A DNA stretch of 64,000 nt, taken from assembly GCF_001897285.1 (NCBI RefSeq), contig NZ_MKSM01000100.1:1-64000 (forward strand). The letters run 5' to 3'. The DNA comes from Nitrobacter sp. 62-23 (GTDB taxonomy: Bacteria; Pseudomonadota; Alphaproteobacteria; Rhizobiales; Xanthobacteraceae). A program made the translations under genes and the position numbers. Every line of letters starts with the position of its first letter. Position 1 is the first letter of the stretch. Shown here one piece after another: positions 26,425 to 35,470 of this stretch. Under the pieces are notes generated by a model. The model saw only the letters and a list, made by a program, of their open reading frames with translations. It had not been told where the DNA came from and did not search any database.

Positions 26425-27402
26425 CTACTGCGGCTTGAGGATCGCGGCTCCCGTCGTCAGCCGGCCTTCGAGGTCGGCATGCGCTTTCGCTGCGTCTTTC
26501 AAGGCGTAGGCGCGGTTGATCGGAACGTGGAGCGTTCCGTTGATGACGGCGGCGAACAGCGTATCGGCGCCTTCAAGCAACTCTCTGCGCGTCGCCACAT
26601 AGTCGTTCAGTTTCGGCCGCGTCGCGAACAGCGACCCGTGATTGTTGAGTTCGGTCAGCGCGAACGGCGGCACCGGCCCGGAGGCGTTGCCGAAGCTGAC
26701 GAACAGGCCGCGCGGCCGCAGGCAGGACAGCGAGCCTGGAAACGTGGTCTTGCCGACGCCGTCATAGACCACGTCGCATAACTCGTTGCGGCTGATCTGC
26801 TTCACGCGCGCGACGAAATCCTCTTCCTTGTAAAGGATGACGTGATCGCAGCCGTTGGCCCGCGCGAGATCCGCCTTGGCTTGCGATCCGACCGTGCCGA
26901 TGACGTTCGCGCCGAGCGCCTTCGCCCACTGACACGCCAGCAGACCGATCCCGCCGGCTGCCGCGTGGATCAGCACGCGATGACCGTGCTCGACCTTGAA
27001 GGTCTTGTGCAGGAGATACCACACCGTCAGGCCCTTGAGCATGAGCACCGCGCCCTGCTCGTAGGTGATGTGGTCCGGCAGCTTCACCAGCCTGTCGGCC
27101 GGAATGTTTCGCTCGGTCGCGTAACCGCCGAGATTGAAATAGTAAGCGACGCGGTCGCCGGGATGGAAGTCGGTGACACCAGGCCCGACCGCCACGACTT
27201 CACCGGCGGCCTCGTTGCCGACGACGAACGGTTTGGCCGGCGCCTTGTAGAGGCCGGTGCGATAATAGACGTCGATGAAGTTCAGCCCGACGGCATGTTG
27301 CAGGATGCGAACTTCGCCCTGCCCCGGCGCGGCGACATCCACGGTCTCGTAAACCAGCGCCTCGGGACCGCCCACATGATGAACGCGCACCGCCTTGGCC
27401 AT
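26425..27402 (-). CDS. qor: NADPH:quinone oxidoreductase, zinc-free MDR family
   Basis: 325 residues. Reduces quinones or other electrophiles with NADPH in the cytoplasm. The N-terminal GroES-like domain includes NFIDVYYRTGLYKAP near 41 and VGNEAAGEVVAVGPGV near 61. The Rossmann domain has the nucleotide loop HAAAGGIGLLACQWA (about 148-162), with the AAGGVG-type motif of the quinone-reductase class. No structural or catalytic zinc cysteines are present. It stands alone between the 50-residue membrane gene and a TerC gene on the same strand. Confidence 0.93.
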   Translation of the reverse strand: MAKAVRVHHVGGPEALVYETVDVAAPGQGEVRILQHAVGLNFIDVYYRTGLYKAPAKPFVVGNEAAGEVVAVGPGVTDFHPGDRVAYYFNLGGYATERNIPADRLVKLPDHITYEQGAVLMLKGLTVWYLLHKTFKVEHGHRVLIHAAAGGIGLLACQWAKALGANVIGTVGSQAKADLARANGCDHVILYKEEDFVARVKQISRNELCDVVYDGVGKTTFPGSLSCLRPRGLFVSFGNASGPVPPFALTELNNHGSLFATRPKLNDYVATRRELLEGADTLFAAVINGTLHVPINRAYALKDAAKAHADLEGRLTTGAAILKPQ

Positions 27403-27481
27403 CGCTCCTCTCCTGCCGCCCCTGCGCTATGGAGAGCGAAAGGCATTGAGCCTGCGTTGTCAACACAACCGCTGAAAAAAC

Positions 27482-28207
27482 TCAGCGGCCAGCCCTGGAG
27501 CGGTTGCGCCTGGCGAGCACGTTGAACAGTTCGACCGCCGCCGAGAACGCCATCGCAAAGTAGATATAAGCGCGCGGGATATGGAAATGGAATCCGTCTG
27601 CGACGAGCGCGACCCCGATCAGAACAAGAAACGTCAGAGCCAGCATCTTGGTCGTCGGATGCTCGGCGACGAACCGCGCTACCGGTCCCGACGATACATA
27701 CATGACGAAACATGCGATGATGACGGCGGCGATCATGATCTCGAGATCCTTGGCCATGCCGATCGCCGTGATGATGGAATCGAGCGAAAATACCAGATCG
27801 ATGACGATGATCTGCACGATGATCCAGAAAAACGCGCTCGATTTCGAAACTTTCCCTTCCTCCGGTTCGCGCGCTTCAACCTCGCCGTGAATCTCGTGCG
27901 TCGCCTTGGCGATCAGGAACAGGCCGCCGCCGATCAGGATCACGTCGCGCCAGGAAAACGCGAATTCCTTCACCGTGAAAACCGGCGTTGTCAGGCCGAT
28001 CAGCCAGACCAGAATGCTCAGCAGAAGGATGCGGAAAATCAGCGCCAGCGCCAGTCCGATCTGGCGCGCCCGCTTCGCTTGCGGTGGCGGGATACGCGAC
28101 ACGATCACCGACAGGAAAATGACGTTGTCGATGCCCAGCACGATCTCAAGGACCGTCAGCGTCAACAGCGCGGCCCATGCTTCCGGGCTGGTCAGCAGTT
28201 CGATCAT
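27482..28207 (-). CDS. TerC-family membrane protein
   Basis: 241 residues with about seven membrane helices. Signature acidic pairs lie at EIVLGIDNVIFLSVIVSRIP (about 21-40) and IVIDLVFSLDSIITAIGMA (about 124-142). A charged cytoplasmic loop (EIHGEVEAREPEEGKVSK) sits between. The FHIPRAYIYFAMAFS end is typical of the YgdQ/YoaE-like branch. The likely role is metal ion export or homeostasis. The start ATG at 28207 overlaps the pcs stop by four bases, so the two genes are co-translated. It differs in branch from the TerC protein at 12092. Confidence 0.92.
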   Translation of the reverse strand: MIELLTSPEAWAALLTLTVLEIVLGIDNVIFLSVIVSRIPPPQAKRARQIGLALALIFRILLLSILVWLIGLTTPVFTVKEFAFSWRDVILIGGGLFLIAKATHEIHGEVEAREPEEGKVSKSSAFFWIIVQIIVIDLVFSLDSIITAIGMAKDLEIMIAAVIIACFVMYVSSGPVARFVAEHPTTKMLALTFLVLIGVALVADGFHFHIPRAYIYFAMAFSAAVELFNVLARRNRSRAGR

Positions 28208-28938
28208 CGGTTTTCTGGCCTCAGGACACGGATCACGGCATCGCCGCAGACAACGTAAAGCGCAATGGCGCAGAGCACGGCGGTGACCGGCGTCGCCACA
28301 TTGAAATTCTTCGCGATGGTCATGATCGCCAGCACAGTCCATACGGCGATCAGCGACAGATTGAGACCGCGCAACCGCTTCACCCGCACAGGGTGCAACA
28401 CCTTGACGGGCACGAATGTCAAAACGATGAGCGATGCGATGGCCAGCGTTGATATCACCGGGGATGGATGCAGCAGGAACAGGTAGAATGCGGCTGCATT
28501 CCACAGCGCCGGAAAGCCGCGAAAGTGATTGTCATCCGTCTTCATCCGGCGGTCGGCGAAATAAAGCGCACCGCTGATGACGATACCCACGCCCAGCAAC
28601 GGCGCTGCGATCGGCAGCAGCAGCCCGCTCGCAACAACGGCATAGGCGGGAACGAACACGTAGGTCACAAAATCGACCACGAGGTCCAGCACCTCGCCCG
28701 ACCAGTTCGGCTGCGCGGCCTCGACGTTCAGCCGCCGCGCGATCGGTCCGTCCAGGCCATCGATCACGAGCGCGAGACCAAGCCAGGCGAACATCGCCGC
28801 CCAGTGCTCCCGCACCGCCTCAAGCAGCGCCAACAGCGCGATGCCGCTGCCCGCCGCCGTAAAAACATGAACGCAGAACGCAGCGGCTCGCGACGTTCGG
28901 GGTCCGGGTGGCGGGTCCTGCCGGCTCGACTGGCTCAT
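28204..28938 (-). CDS. pcs: Phosphatidylcholine synthase
   Basis: Inner-membrane enzyme that condenses choline with CDP-diacylglycerol to make phosphatidylcholine directly, a pathway typical of Rhizobiales. It has 244 residues and about eight membrane helices. The CDP-alcohol phosphotransferase motif is IDGLDGPIARRL (about 58-69) followed by GEVLDLVVDF with the remaining aspartates. MKTDDNHFRGFPALWNA near 130 is characteristic of Pcs. The start at 28938 is chosen over upstream in-frame codons that add a basic leader. It is co-translated with the downstream TerC gene and divergent from the UbiH-type gene. Confidence 0.93.
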   Translation of the reverse strand: MSQSSRQDPPPGPRTSRAAAFCVHVFTAAGSGIALLALLEAVREHWAAMFAWLGLALVIDGLDGPIARRLNVEAAQPNWSGEVLDLVVDFVTYVFVPAYAVVASGLLLPIAAPLLGVGIVISGALYFADRRMKTDDNHFRGFPALWNAAAFYLFLLHPSPVISTLAIASLIVLTFVPVKVLHPVRVKRLRGLNLSLIAVWTVLAIMTIAKNFNVATPVTAVLCAIALYVVCGDAVIRVLRPENR

Positions 28939-29084
28939 TGGCCATCTTGCTATCAGGAATCGTACCGGTTTGCATAACGATCGTTGCGGCGTTACGCCGC
29001 TCAAACGAGCGGGAACATGATCAGTCGCTGACAATGTTCGCCGGCGGGCTTGAAAATGCGGCTGCGAATGTTGATTGTCTGCAT

Positions 29085-30311
29085 ATGAACGAGAGTGCGA
29101 AACCGGGTACTATTTACGACGTCGCCGTGGTCGGCGGCGGGCCCGCCGGCCTGGCGGCGGCGATCGCGCTATCCGATGCCGGCGCCCGCACGGTGCTGGT
29201 CGCCCGCCACATCGCCTACGGGGATAACCGGACAACTGCGCTGCTTGGCGGCTCCGTCGATCTGCTGCGGCAGCTTGACGTATGGCCCCGCTGCGAGGCC
29301 GATGCGGCGGCTCTCCGCGTCATGCGGCTCGTCGACGATACCGGACGCCTTATCCGTGCTCCCGAGGTGCGGTTTTCATCCGACGAAATCGGACTTGATG
29401 CCTTCGGCTACAATATCGAAAACCGCGCGCTGATGGCCGCCATGGAAGCGCGAGCCGCGGAAGCCGGCAACCTCACGCGGATCGACGGCGAGGCGGAGCA
29501 TGTGGCGCCGGGCGATGCCGCGGTCACCATCACGACGCGGCAGGGAGAGACATTGACCGCCCATCTCGTCGTCGGAGCCGACGGACGTCAGTCGCTTTGC
29601 CGCGAAGCCGCCGGCATCAACGTGACGCGCCGCGCGCTCGATCAGGCTGCATTGACGTTCAATGTGGCCCATGCCCGGCCGCACAAAAATACCTCGACCG
29701 AATTTCACACGCCGCACGGCCCCTGCGTTTTTGTGCCGTTGCCGGGAGACCGCTCCAGCGTCGTATGGGTCGCCTCCCCGCAGGAGGCCGCACGCCTCAA
29801 GGGGCTCAGCGACGACGACCTGGCCGAAACCGCCGAAAGGCAATTACATTCGATCCTGGGACGGCTCCGCGTCGAACCGGGCCGGAATCTGTTTCCGCTC
29901 GCGATCGAGCGGCCGGCGCGCTTTGCAAGCAACCGCGTCGTGCTGGTCGGCGAAGCCGCCCATGTTCTGCCGCCGATCGGCGCGCAAGGCCTGAACATGG
30001 GCCTGCGCGATGCTGCTGACATCGCGGACGTTGTCCGCGGCGCTCTCGCATCGGGCGAGGATCCCGGCTCACCTCGCACCCTCGCGCGTTTCGAAACGGC
30101 GCGGCGCAGCGACGTGCTGAGTCGGACATGGGCGATCGACTTCGCCAACCGGTCGCTGCTGAGCGAGTTCCTGCCAATTCAGACCGCGCGCGCGCTCGGA
30201 CTGCACCTGATCAGCGGGATTGGCCCGCTCCGGCGTCTTGCCATGCGCGAGGGCCTCGCCCCGTCATGGCGGAAACCTCCCCACACGGAAACGCGATCCA
30301 GCCGGTCTTGA
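29085..30311 (+). CDS. FAD-dependent hydroxylase, UbiH/UbiF/VisC type
   Basis: 408 residues from ATG 29085; ATG 29034 would add 17 residues and neither has a strong ribosome site. Flavoprotein monooxygenase with VVGGGPAGLAAAIALSDAG at the N-terminus for FAD. VVGADGRQSLCREAAG near 165 is the DG motif, and VLVGEAAHVLPPIGAQGLN near 285 is the GD-type FAD/NADPH motif. These enzymes hydroxylate the ubiquinone ring; which position is modified here cannot be told from sequence. It is divergent from pcs and precedes hspQ. Confidence 0.88.
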   Translation: MNESAKPGTIYDVAVVGGGPAGLAAAIALSDAGARTVLVARHIAYGDNRTTALLGGSVDLLRQLDVWPRCEADAAALRVMRLVDDTGRLIRAPEVRFSSDEIGLDAFGYNIENRALMAAMEARAAEAGNLTRIDGEAEHVAPGDAAVTITTRQGETLTAHLVVGADGRQSLCREAAGINVTRRALDQAALTFNVAHARPHKNTSTEFHTPHGPCVFVPLPGDRSSVVWVASPQEAARLKGLSDDDLAETAERQLHSILGRLRVEPGRNLFPLAIERPARFASNRVVLVGEAAHVLPPIGAQGLNMGLRDAADIADVVRGALASGEDPGSPRTLARFETARRSDVLSRTWAIDFANRSLLSEFLPIQTARALGLHLISGIGPLRRLAMREGLAPSWRKPPHTETRSSRS

Positions 30312-30433
30312 ACCGCGGCCGATCGTCCCGGAGGATTGGCGACCCGGCGCGGTCCGGTCCGCTGACCCGAACCGAGGCTTGATTGATCAGCTTGCCTCTA
30401 GCTTCGGCCGCAATCCTGGTCTATTCGACGAGA

Positions 30434-30766
30434 ATGGGAAAAGCGCGCACCGCCAGGTTCCAGATCGGCCAGATTGTTCGCCACCGGATTTTTTCGTTCC
30501 GCGGCGTGATTTTCGACATCGATCCGGTCTTTAACAATACCGAGGAATGGTGGCTCTCGATCCCGGAAAATGTCCGGCCGCACAAGGACCAGCCGTTCTA
30601 CCATCTGCTCGCCGAAAACGCGGATTCCGAATACGTGGCTTACGTGTCCGAGGAGAACCTTGTGCCTGACGACTCCGGTGAGCCAATCCGGCATTCGCAG
30701 GTGGCCGAGATTTTCATCAAGGACAAATCCGGCGGCTATCGCCCGCGTAACCCGTCGCTCAACTGA
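30434..30766 (+). CDS. hspQ: Heat-shock protein HspQ (YccV-like, hemimethylated-DNA-binding fold)
   Basis: 110 residues from ATG 30434. The conserved core reads ARFQIGQIVRHRIFSFRGVI near the start, VIFDIDPVFNNTEEWW next, then QPFYHLLAE and YVSEENLVPDDSGEPI. In enterobacteria HspQ is a specificity factor for Lon protease and was also described as binding hemimethylated oriC DNA. Heat-shock control cannot be judged here. A start further upstream (30383) is not conserved. A dispersed repeat and a bidirectional terminator follow. Confidence 0.9.
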   Translation: MGKARTARFQIGQIVRHRIFSFRGVIFDIDPVFNNTEEWWLSIPENVRPHKDQPFYHLLAENADSEYVAYVSEENLVPDDSGEPIRHSQVAEIFIKDKSGGYRPRNPSLN

Positions 30767-30772
30767 AGCTAT

Positions 30773-30870
30773 AGCGTTTTCAAGCGAAGTGGCTACCGGT
30801 TCGCGTCAAGAAAACGCGTCAAATCAAAAACACGGAGCTCCGCTTCCATCAGACGCGGAAGGGCTCTAAG
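30773..30870. repeat. Palindromic repeat, family A (copy A2)
   Basis: Contains AGCGTTTTCAAGCGAAGTGG, then CTACCGGTTCGCGTCAAG and AAAACGCGTCAAATCA (core 30795-30826). Ends in a short hairpin region and GGGCTCTAAG. The same core is at 12015-12046 and 57948-57979. Confidence 0.8.
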
Positions 30871-30895
30871 CTTTTCATCCGTTACGGATCGACAA

Positions 30896-30921
30896 AAAAG
30901 GCGCTCCATCGAGCGCCTTTT
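30896..30921. terminator. Bidirectional rho-independent terminator
   Basis: AAAAGGCGCTC and GAGCGCCTTTT pair perfectly (11 bp) around CATC, with A- and T-runs on the two sides. It can serve hspQ on the plus strand and ialB on the minus strand. Confidence 0.85.
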
Positions 30922-30993
30922 CCGGTTGCCTTCTTGAAGAGTTAGAGTCTGTTTCAACTACGCTGAATCAGACTCGTCGTTTATCTTTTTGTT

Positions 30994-31045
30994 TGAGCAT
31001 GATCTTTTTCCGAAAACCGGCTTCCGCTTTTCGGGATCATGCTCA
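30994..31045. repeat. Palindromic repeat, family C
   Basis: Perfect 11-base terminal inverted repeats TGAGCATGATC / GATCATGCTCA, with inner paired CGAAAA / TTTTCG. The minus-strand end of the element is the TGA stop codon of ialB (31043-31045). The GAGCATGATC / CCGAAAA phrase is familiar from many Rhizobiales intergenic regions (recalled). Confidence 0.8.
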
Positions 31046-31786
31046 TTGCTTGGCGGCAGGGGCTGAGCCCGCATTCTGCTGGGTGGCTTCGAGCTTCGCG
31101 CGCGCTTCGGCAGCCCGTTTTTGCAGCTCCTCCTGCAACTTCTTCTGGGTCTCCTCGAAGACCTTCGGATCGGTCGGCGGACCGTCATAGGCCTTGGCGA
31201 ATTCAGCCAGCGGCAGCGGCAGCGTCAGCGGCGCGCCGTTGGAATTGATCGCCTGGACGATCAGGTTCTGCCCCTTCTTGAGATGCGCGAGCATTTCCGG
31301 CGTCAGTTCGTAATCGGACATGCAGCCATTGGCGAAGCAGATCACGTAAGGGCTCTGCTGCGGCGGATTACTGTCGATGATGATGCGCGTGCCGTGGACG
31401 AGCTGCATGCCGAGCGGCAGCGTAACGCGAAGGATCTTCTTCGGCTCGCCTTCGGGCTCGATAATGACCGCTGCAATCACCGGCTGGCCGGATTCGATCC
31501 GACCGTCCTTGCCGGTGAAGCAGACCTGCTTGGCCTTCGCGTCCTGACCCTTCAGGCAGAATTTGGTCCATGGCGCATAGATCAGTTGGACCTGTTGTTC
31601 GGCCGGGGCTGCGGCCGGAGCAGCCTGGGCTGCCTTTGGCGGAGCGGCCGTCTTGCCTTTGGCGGCGGGAGCAGTCTGGGCGAGCGCGTCAGGTACAAAA
31701 GGTACAGCCGCCAGCGTCACCGCGGCCAACAGGGCGAGAGCCCGTTCGCGCGGCCGGGCCGTCGCAGCCAAGAGACGAAAATTCAT
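31043..31786 (-). CDS. Invasion-associated locus B (IalB) family protein
   Basis: 247 residues from ATG 31786. A signal peptide covers about 1-36, ending LAAVPFVPDALA. An Ala/Lys/Pro-rich stretch follows, then the IalB domain (about 65-190) with conserved cysteines in WTKFCLKG, KQVCFTG and YVICFANGCMSDYEL. The C-terminus is a Glu/Lys/Ala-rich helix (about 200-240). The name comes from Bartonella, where IalB aids erythrocyte invasion; in free-living relatives the role is unknown and probably periplasmic. It is divergent from the solute-binding protein gene. Confidence 0.88.
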   Translation of the reverse strand: MNFRLLAATARPRERALALLAAVTLAAVPFVPDALAQTAPAAKGKTAAPPKAAQAAPAAAPAEQQVQLIYAPWTKFCLKGQDAKAKQVCFTGKDGRIESGQPVIAAVIIEPEGEPKKILRVTLPLGMQLVHGTRIIIDSNPPQQSPYVICFANGCMSDYELTPEMLAHLKKGQNLIVQAINSNGAPLTLPLPLAEFAKAYDGPPTDPKVFEETQKKLQEELQKRAAEARAKLEATQQNAGSAPAAKQ

Positions 31787-32009
31787 TGCGGAAAACCCTT
31801 TCTGAACGATGGCGCCCGAACGCTGCGACGCAGGCACCGACACCTCGACCGTTGGCGGCTGTCTCTTAGCGAAATGAGGCGGTTACGTGACAGATGGCCC
31901 TATCACGTTCAATTGCCCGCGTTCAATACAGTGACGGTCGAAAACAGCAATGGTAACAGATGTTTTTGGTCTTTTCCGCGCCCGGCAACGGCTGTGGTAA
32001 GATTCGGCT

Positions 32010-33875
32010 GTGCGCCAGGCCGAATCAAACCGCAGCCTACGACTGAAACCGACGTCGCGCCGCCGTGACCTGATCTGGCTTTGCCTCAGCTTCATGGTCG
32101 CCTCTGGCGTCCTGGGATGGTCCGAGAGCGTTCCGGCAAGTCCAAGCTACGCCATCGCGATGCACGGCAAACCGGCGTTGCCGGCCGATTTCAACCACAT
32201 GCCCTACGCCAATCCGGACGCACCCAGGGGCGGCCGGCTGGTGCAGGGCATTTCGGGCAGCTTCGACAGCCTCAACCCCTTCATCGTCAAAGGCGTCGCC
32301 GTCCAGCAAATACGCGGATTCGTGGTCGAGAGCCTGATGGCGAGAGGCAACGACGAGCCCTTCACGCTTTACGGCCTCCTGGCGGACAGCATCGATACGG
32401 ACGAGGCCCGAACCTACGCCACCTTCCACCTCAACCCGCTGGCGCGTTTTTCCGACGGGCGGCCCGTGCTTGCCGAAGACGTGCTGTTTTCCTGGCAACT
32501 CCTGCGCGACAGAGGACGCCCCAATCATCGCCAGTATTATTCGAAGGTGGCGAAGGCCGAGGCGCTCGACGAGCGCACGGTGCGGTTCGATTTCGGCGGA
32601 ACTGGAGATCGCGAACTGCCGCTGATTCTCGGCCTGATGCCGATCTTGCCGAAACACGCGATCGACGCCGCGACGTTCGAGCAGACCTCGATGACAGCGC
32701 CTCTGGGTTCCGGGCCGTATCGCGTCACCGCGGTGAAGCCCGGAGCGAGTGTCACCCTGACGCACAATCCGGACTATTGGGGACGCGCCCTTCCGGTCAA
32801 TCGCGGCTTGTGGAACTTCGACGCGATCAGGCTCGACTTCTATCGCGACGCCAATAGTCAGTTCGAAGCTTTCAAGCGCGGGCTGTACGATTTCCGCGTC
32901 GAGACCGAACCGCTGCGCTGGCATGACGGCTACGATTTTCCCGCCGCCCGCAACGGTCACCTCATTCGCGAAGCCATCAAGACCGGCCTGCCCGCGCCGT
33001 CGGAATATCTGGTCTTCAATACGCGACGCCCAATGTTTTCGGATATCCGCGTCCGCGAAGCGCTGACGCTGCTGTTCGATTTCGAGTGGATCAACCGCAA
33101 CTATTTCTTCGGGCTCTACAGCCGCGCCGGCGGCTTCTTCGCGGGATCGGAACTGTCAGCCTATGCGCGCCCCGCCGACGAACAGGAACGTTCGCTGCTG
33201 AAGCCGTTCGGGTCGGCCGTGCGGCAGGATATTCTCGACGGCAGCTATCGTCTGCCGGTGACGGACGGTTCGGGTCGCGACCGCACGGCGCTGCGTGCCG
33301 CCCTCGCGCTGCTGTCGCAAGCCGGTTACGAGCTTGACGGGTCGGTTTTGCGTCACCGCCCGACGGGGGTGCCCCTCGCCTTCGAGATTCTGGTGACGAC
33401 GCGCGACCAGGAACGAATCGCCCTCACCTATGCGCGCGATCTCAAGCGGGCCGGGATCGAGGTGACCGTGCGCTCGGTCGATGCGGTCCAGTTCGACCAG
33501 CGGCGGCTCGCTTTCGATTTCGACATGATCCAGAACCGCTGGGATCAATCGCTGTCGCCGGGCAATGAGCAGTCCTTCTACTGGGGCAGCGAGGCTGCCG
33601 ACATCCAGGGAACGCGAAACTACATGGGCGTGAAGAATCCGGCGGTCGACGCCATGATCGCCGCCCTGCTCGAGGCGAAAAGCCGGCCCGACTTCGTGGA
33701 TGCGGTTCGCGCGCTCGACCGGGCCCTGATGTCCGGCTTCTACGTAATTCCGGTCTACAACGTTCAAGAGCAATGGATTGCACGCTGGAATCGGATAGAA
33801 CGACCGGAAGCGACCGCGTTGACCGGATACCTCCCCGAAACATGGTGGCAAAGGCCGCCGAAGCCGAGCCAGTGA
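32010..33875 (+). CDS. ABC transporter solute-binding protein, YejA-like (SBP_bac_5)
   Basis: 621 residues from GTG 32010, with a basic N-terminus and signal sequence (LIWLCLSFMVASGVLG, about 21-36). The family-5 peptide-binding fold includes YAIAMHGKPALPADFNHMPY, GSFDSLNPFIVKG and FNTRRPMFSDIRVREALTLL, which resemble the microcin-C/oligopeptide binder YejA. GSGPYRVT and the C-terminal PVYNVQEQWIARW are also present. No permease or ATPase genes adjoin it. Instead, an acyl-CoA-synthetase-like gene begins five bases after the stop, pointing to translational coupling. It may feed a transporter encoded elsewhere or have a sensing role. Confidence 0.88.
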   Translation: MRQAESNRSLRLKPTSRRRDLIWLCLSFMVASGVLGWSESVPASPSYAIAMHGKPALPADFNHMPYANPDAPRGGRLVQGISGSFDSLNPFIVKGVAVQQIRGFVVESLMARGNDEPFTLYGLLADSIDTDEARTYATFHLNPLARFSDGRPVLAEDVLFSWQLLRDRGRPNHRQYYSKVAKAEALDERTVRFDFGGTGDRELPLILGLMPILPKHAIDAATFEQTSMTAPLGSGPYRVTAVKPGASVTLTHNPDYWGRALPVNRGLWNFDAIRLDFYRDANSQFEAFKRGLYDFRVETEPLRWHDGYDFPAARNGHLIREAIKTGLPAPSEYLVFNTRRPMFSDIRVREALTLLFDFEWINRNYFFGLYSRAGGFFAGSELSAYARPADEQERSLLKPFGSAVRQDILDGSYRLPVTDGSGRDRTALRAALALLSQAGYELDGSVLRHRPTGVPLAFEILVTTRDQERIALTYARDLKRAGIEVTVRSVDAVQFDQRRLAFDFDMIQNRWDQSLSPGNEQSFYWGSEAADIQGTRNYMGVKNPAVDAMIAALLEAKSRPDFVDAVRALDRALMSGFYVIPVYNVQEQWIARWNRIERPEATALTGYLPETWWQRPPKPSQ

Positions 33876-33879
33876 CGCC

Positions 33880-35385
33880 GTGCTCCAGAACAACATATCG
33901 CCCACGCTGGACGAACTGTTCGGCCGCATCCTCGCCCGGCAGCCGGATCAACCGGCGCTGATCGACCCGCCCGACAAGTTGCGGGTGACTGGACAGCCGC
34001 CGCGGCGCCTGACCTTCGCGCAGGCCGACCGGGCCGTCTCGGCGCTGGCGGGCCATTTTATCGAAGCCGGCCTGCCGCCCAATTCGGTGATCGCGGTTCA
34101 ACTGCCCAACACCGTCGAACTGGCACTGACCGTGCTCGCCGCTTTTCGTGCCGGCCTGATCGTCGCGCTGCTGCCCCAGCTTTGGCGACAGGCCGAACTG
34201 ACCGTGGCGCTCAACCGCACCGGCGCGCGCGCGATCGTTGCCATGGGTCGTATCGACGGCGTCGATCATGCCGATCTCGCGATGAACGCGGCTGCCGAAG
34301 CCTTCTCCATACGCCATGTCTGCGGCTTCGGCAGCGATCTGCCGGAAGGCATGATTCCGCTGGATGTGGTTGCCAGCGACTTGAACGCTGACAGCTTTCG
34401 GCTCGCGGTCCAGGATTCGCGTCGTCCCGCGGTGGTGACATTCGAAGCCTCGGGCTCGGGCTTCCTCGCCGTGCCGCGAACCCATGTCAACCTGATCGCC
34501 GCCGGCCTCGCAATATTCCTCGAGAGCGGATTGCCTCAGGGAGCCACCATCCTCTCGGCCCTCGCGCCGTCGTCATTCGCCGGGCTGGCCTCCTCGTTCG
34601 TGATGTGGCTGCTCAGCGGCGGCACGCTGGCGATGCATCATCCCTTCGACGAAACCATGATGATGCAGCAGATCGAGACCGAACGTTGCGAAACGCTGAT
34701 TGCGCCAGCCCCGCTGGCATTGCGGATGGCGGAAGCCGACGTTCTGTCATCGGCGCAAAGCCTGCGTCACGTCGTCGGCCTGTGGCGGACTCCGGAGCAG
34801 GTTGGCTCAAGCGCGCTCTGGCCTCAAAACGGAATCCGGATGACGGATGTTTATCTGTTCGGCGAAGCCGGCCTTTTCGGTATCCGGCGCGCCGACGACG
34901 GATCGGCCGCTCCGGTTATGCCTGGGCCTTATCGAGCCCCGCCCGAAGTCCCCGCGTCATCGACGGCCGGCGAGATCATTTTGACCCCCAAGGGGACGCT
35001 TGGGCTAAGGGGTCCCATGGTGCCGGTTGCGGCTTACGCCGTCACGGACCGGCCGGTCGATCCCCTAGCCGCGCTCGCTCCGCCGGACTATGTCGATACC
35101 GGCTATGCCGCGCGGATCGATCGGGCCACGGGCGGAATCGCCATAACGGCCCCGCCCTCCGGCGTTCTCGCCGTCGGCGGCTACCGGTTTCTTGCCGATG
35201 ACCTGCAGGAATGGGCGCGGCGGCTCGGTTCGAATGCGATGCTGACGGCTCTTCCCGACCGCCTGAGCGGCCATCGCCTCGCCGGACGCACCGACGACAA
35301 TGCACGCGCCCGCGAGGCGCTTGCCGAACTCGGGTTGAACCCCCTGATGGTGGAGGCCTTTCGCGATCGATCGGTTCCGGGCTGA
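33880..35385 (+). CDS. Degenerate adenylate-forming (acyl-CoA synthetase-like) protein
   Basis: 501 residues from GTG 33880. The overall order matches the ANL superfamily large domain (LTFAQADRAVSALAGHFIEAG, VQLPNTVELALTVLAAFRAG). The catalytic motifs are altered. The P-loop region reads ASGSGFLAVPRTH (190-202) where a TSGTTGxPK pattern is expected. The YGxTE motif is LFGEAG (326-331). The TGD motif is DTGYAARID (406-414), lacking the ribose-binding Asp. The chain ends without the C-terminal catalytic lysine region. It may therefore be non-catalytic or do partial chemistry. It sits tightly between the solute-binding protein and the PleD-like gene. The reading frame is intact, so it is not simply a pseudogene. 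Confidence 0.75.
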   Translation: MLQNNISPTLDELFGRILARQPDQPALIDPPDKLRVTGQPPRRLTFAQADRAVSALAGHFIEAGLPPNSVIAVQLPNTVELALTVLAAFRAGLIVALLPQLWRQAELTVALNRTGARAIVAMGRIDGVDHADLAMNAAAEAFSIRHVCGFGSDLPEGMIPLDVVASDLNADSFRLAVQDSRRPAVVTFEASGSGFLAVPRTHVNLIAAGLAIFLESGLPQGATILSALAPSSFAGLASSFVMWLLSGGTLAMHHPFDETMMMQQIETERCETLIAPAPLALRMAEADVLSSAQSLRHVVGLWRTPEQVGSSALWPQNGIRMTDVYLFGEAGLFGIRRADDGSAAPVMPGPYRAPPEVPASSTAGEIILTPKGTLGLRGPMVPVAAYAVTDRPVDPLAALAPPDYVDTGYAARIDRATGGIAITAPPSGVLAVGGYRFLADDLQEWARRLGSNAMLTALPDRLSGHRLAGRTDDNARAREALAELGLNPLMVEAFRDRSVPG

Positions 35386-35470
35386 TCGAAATCAGTTCCA
35401 TCCATTGACGCGGCATTAAGGACGGCAAACTAGGCTCGGGCGCGCCGGCGCGTGTTCGAGTTTGGTAAGA

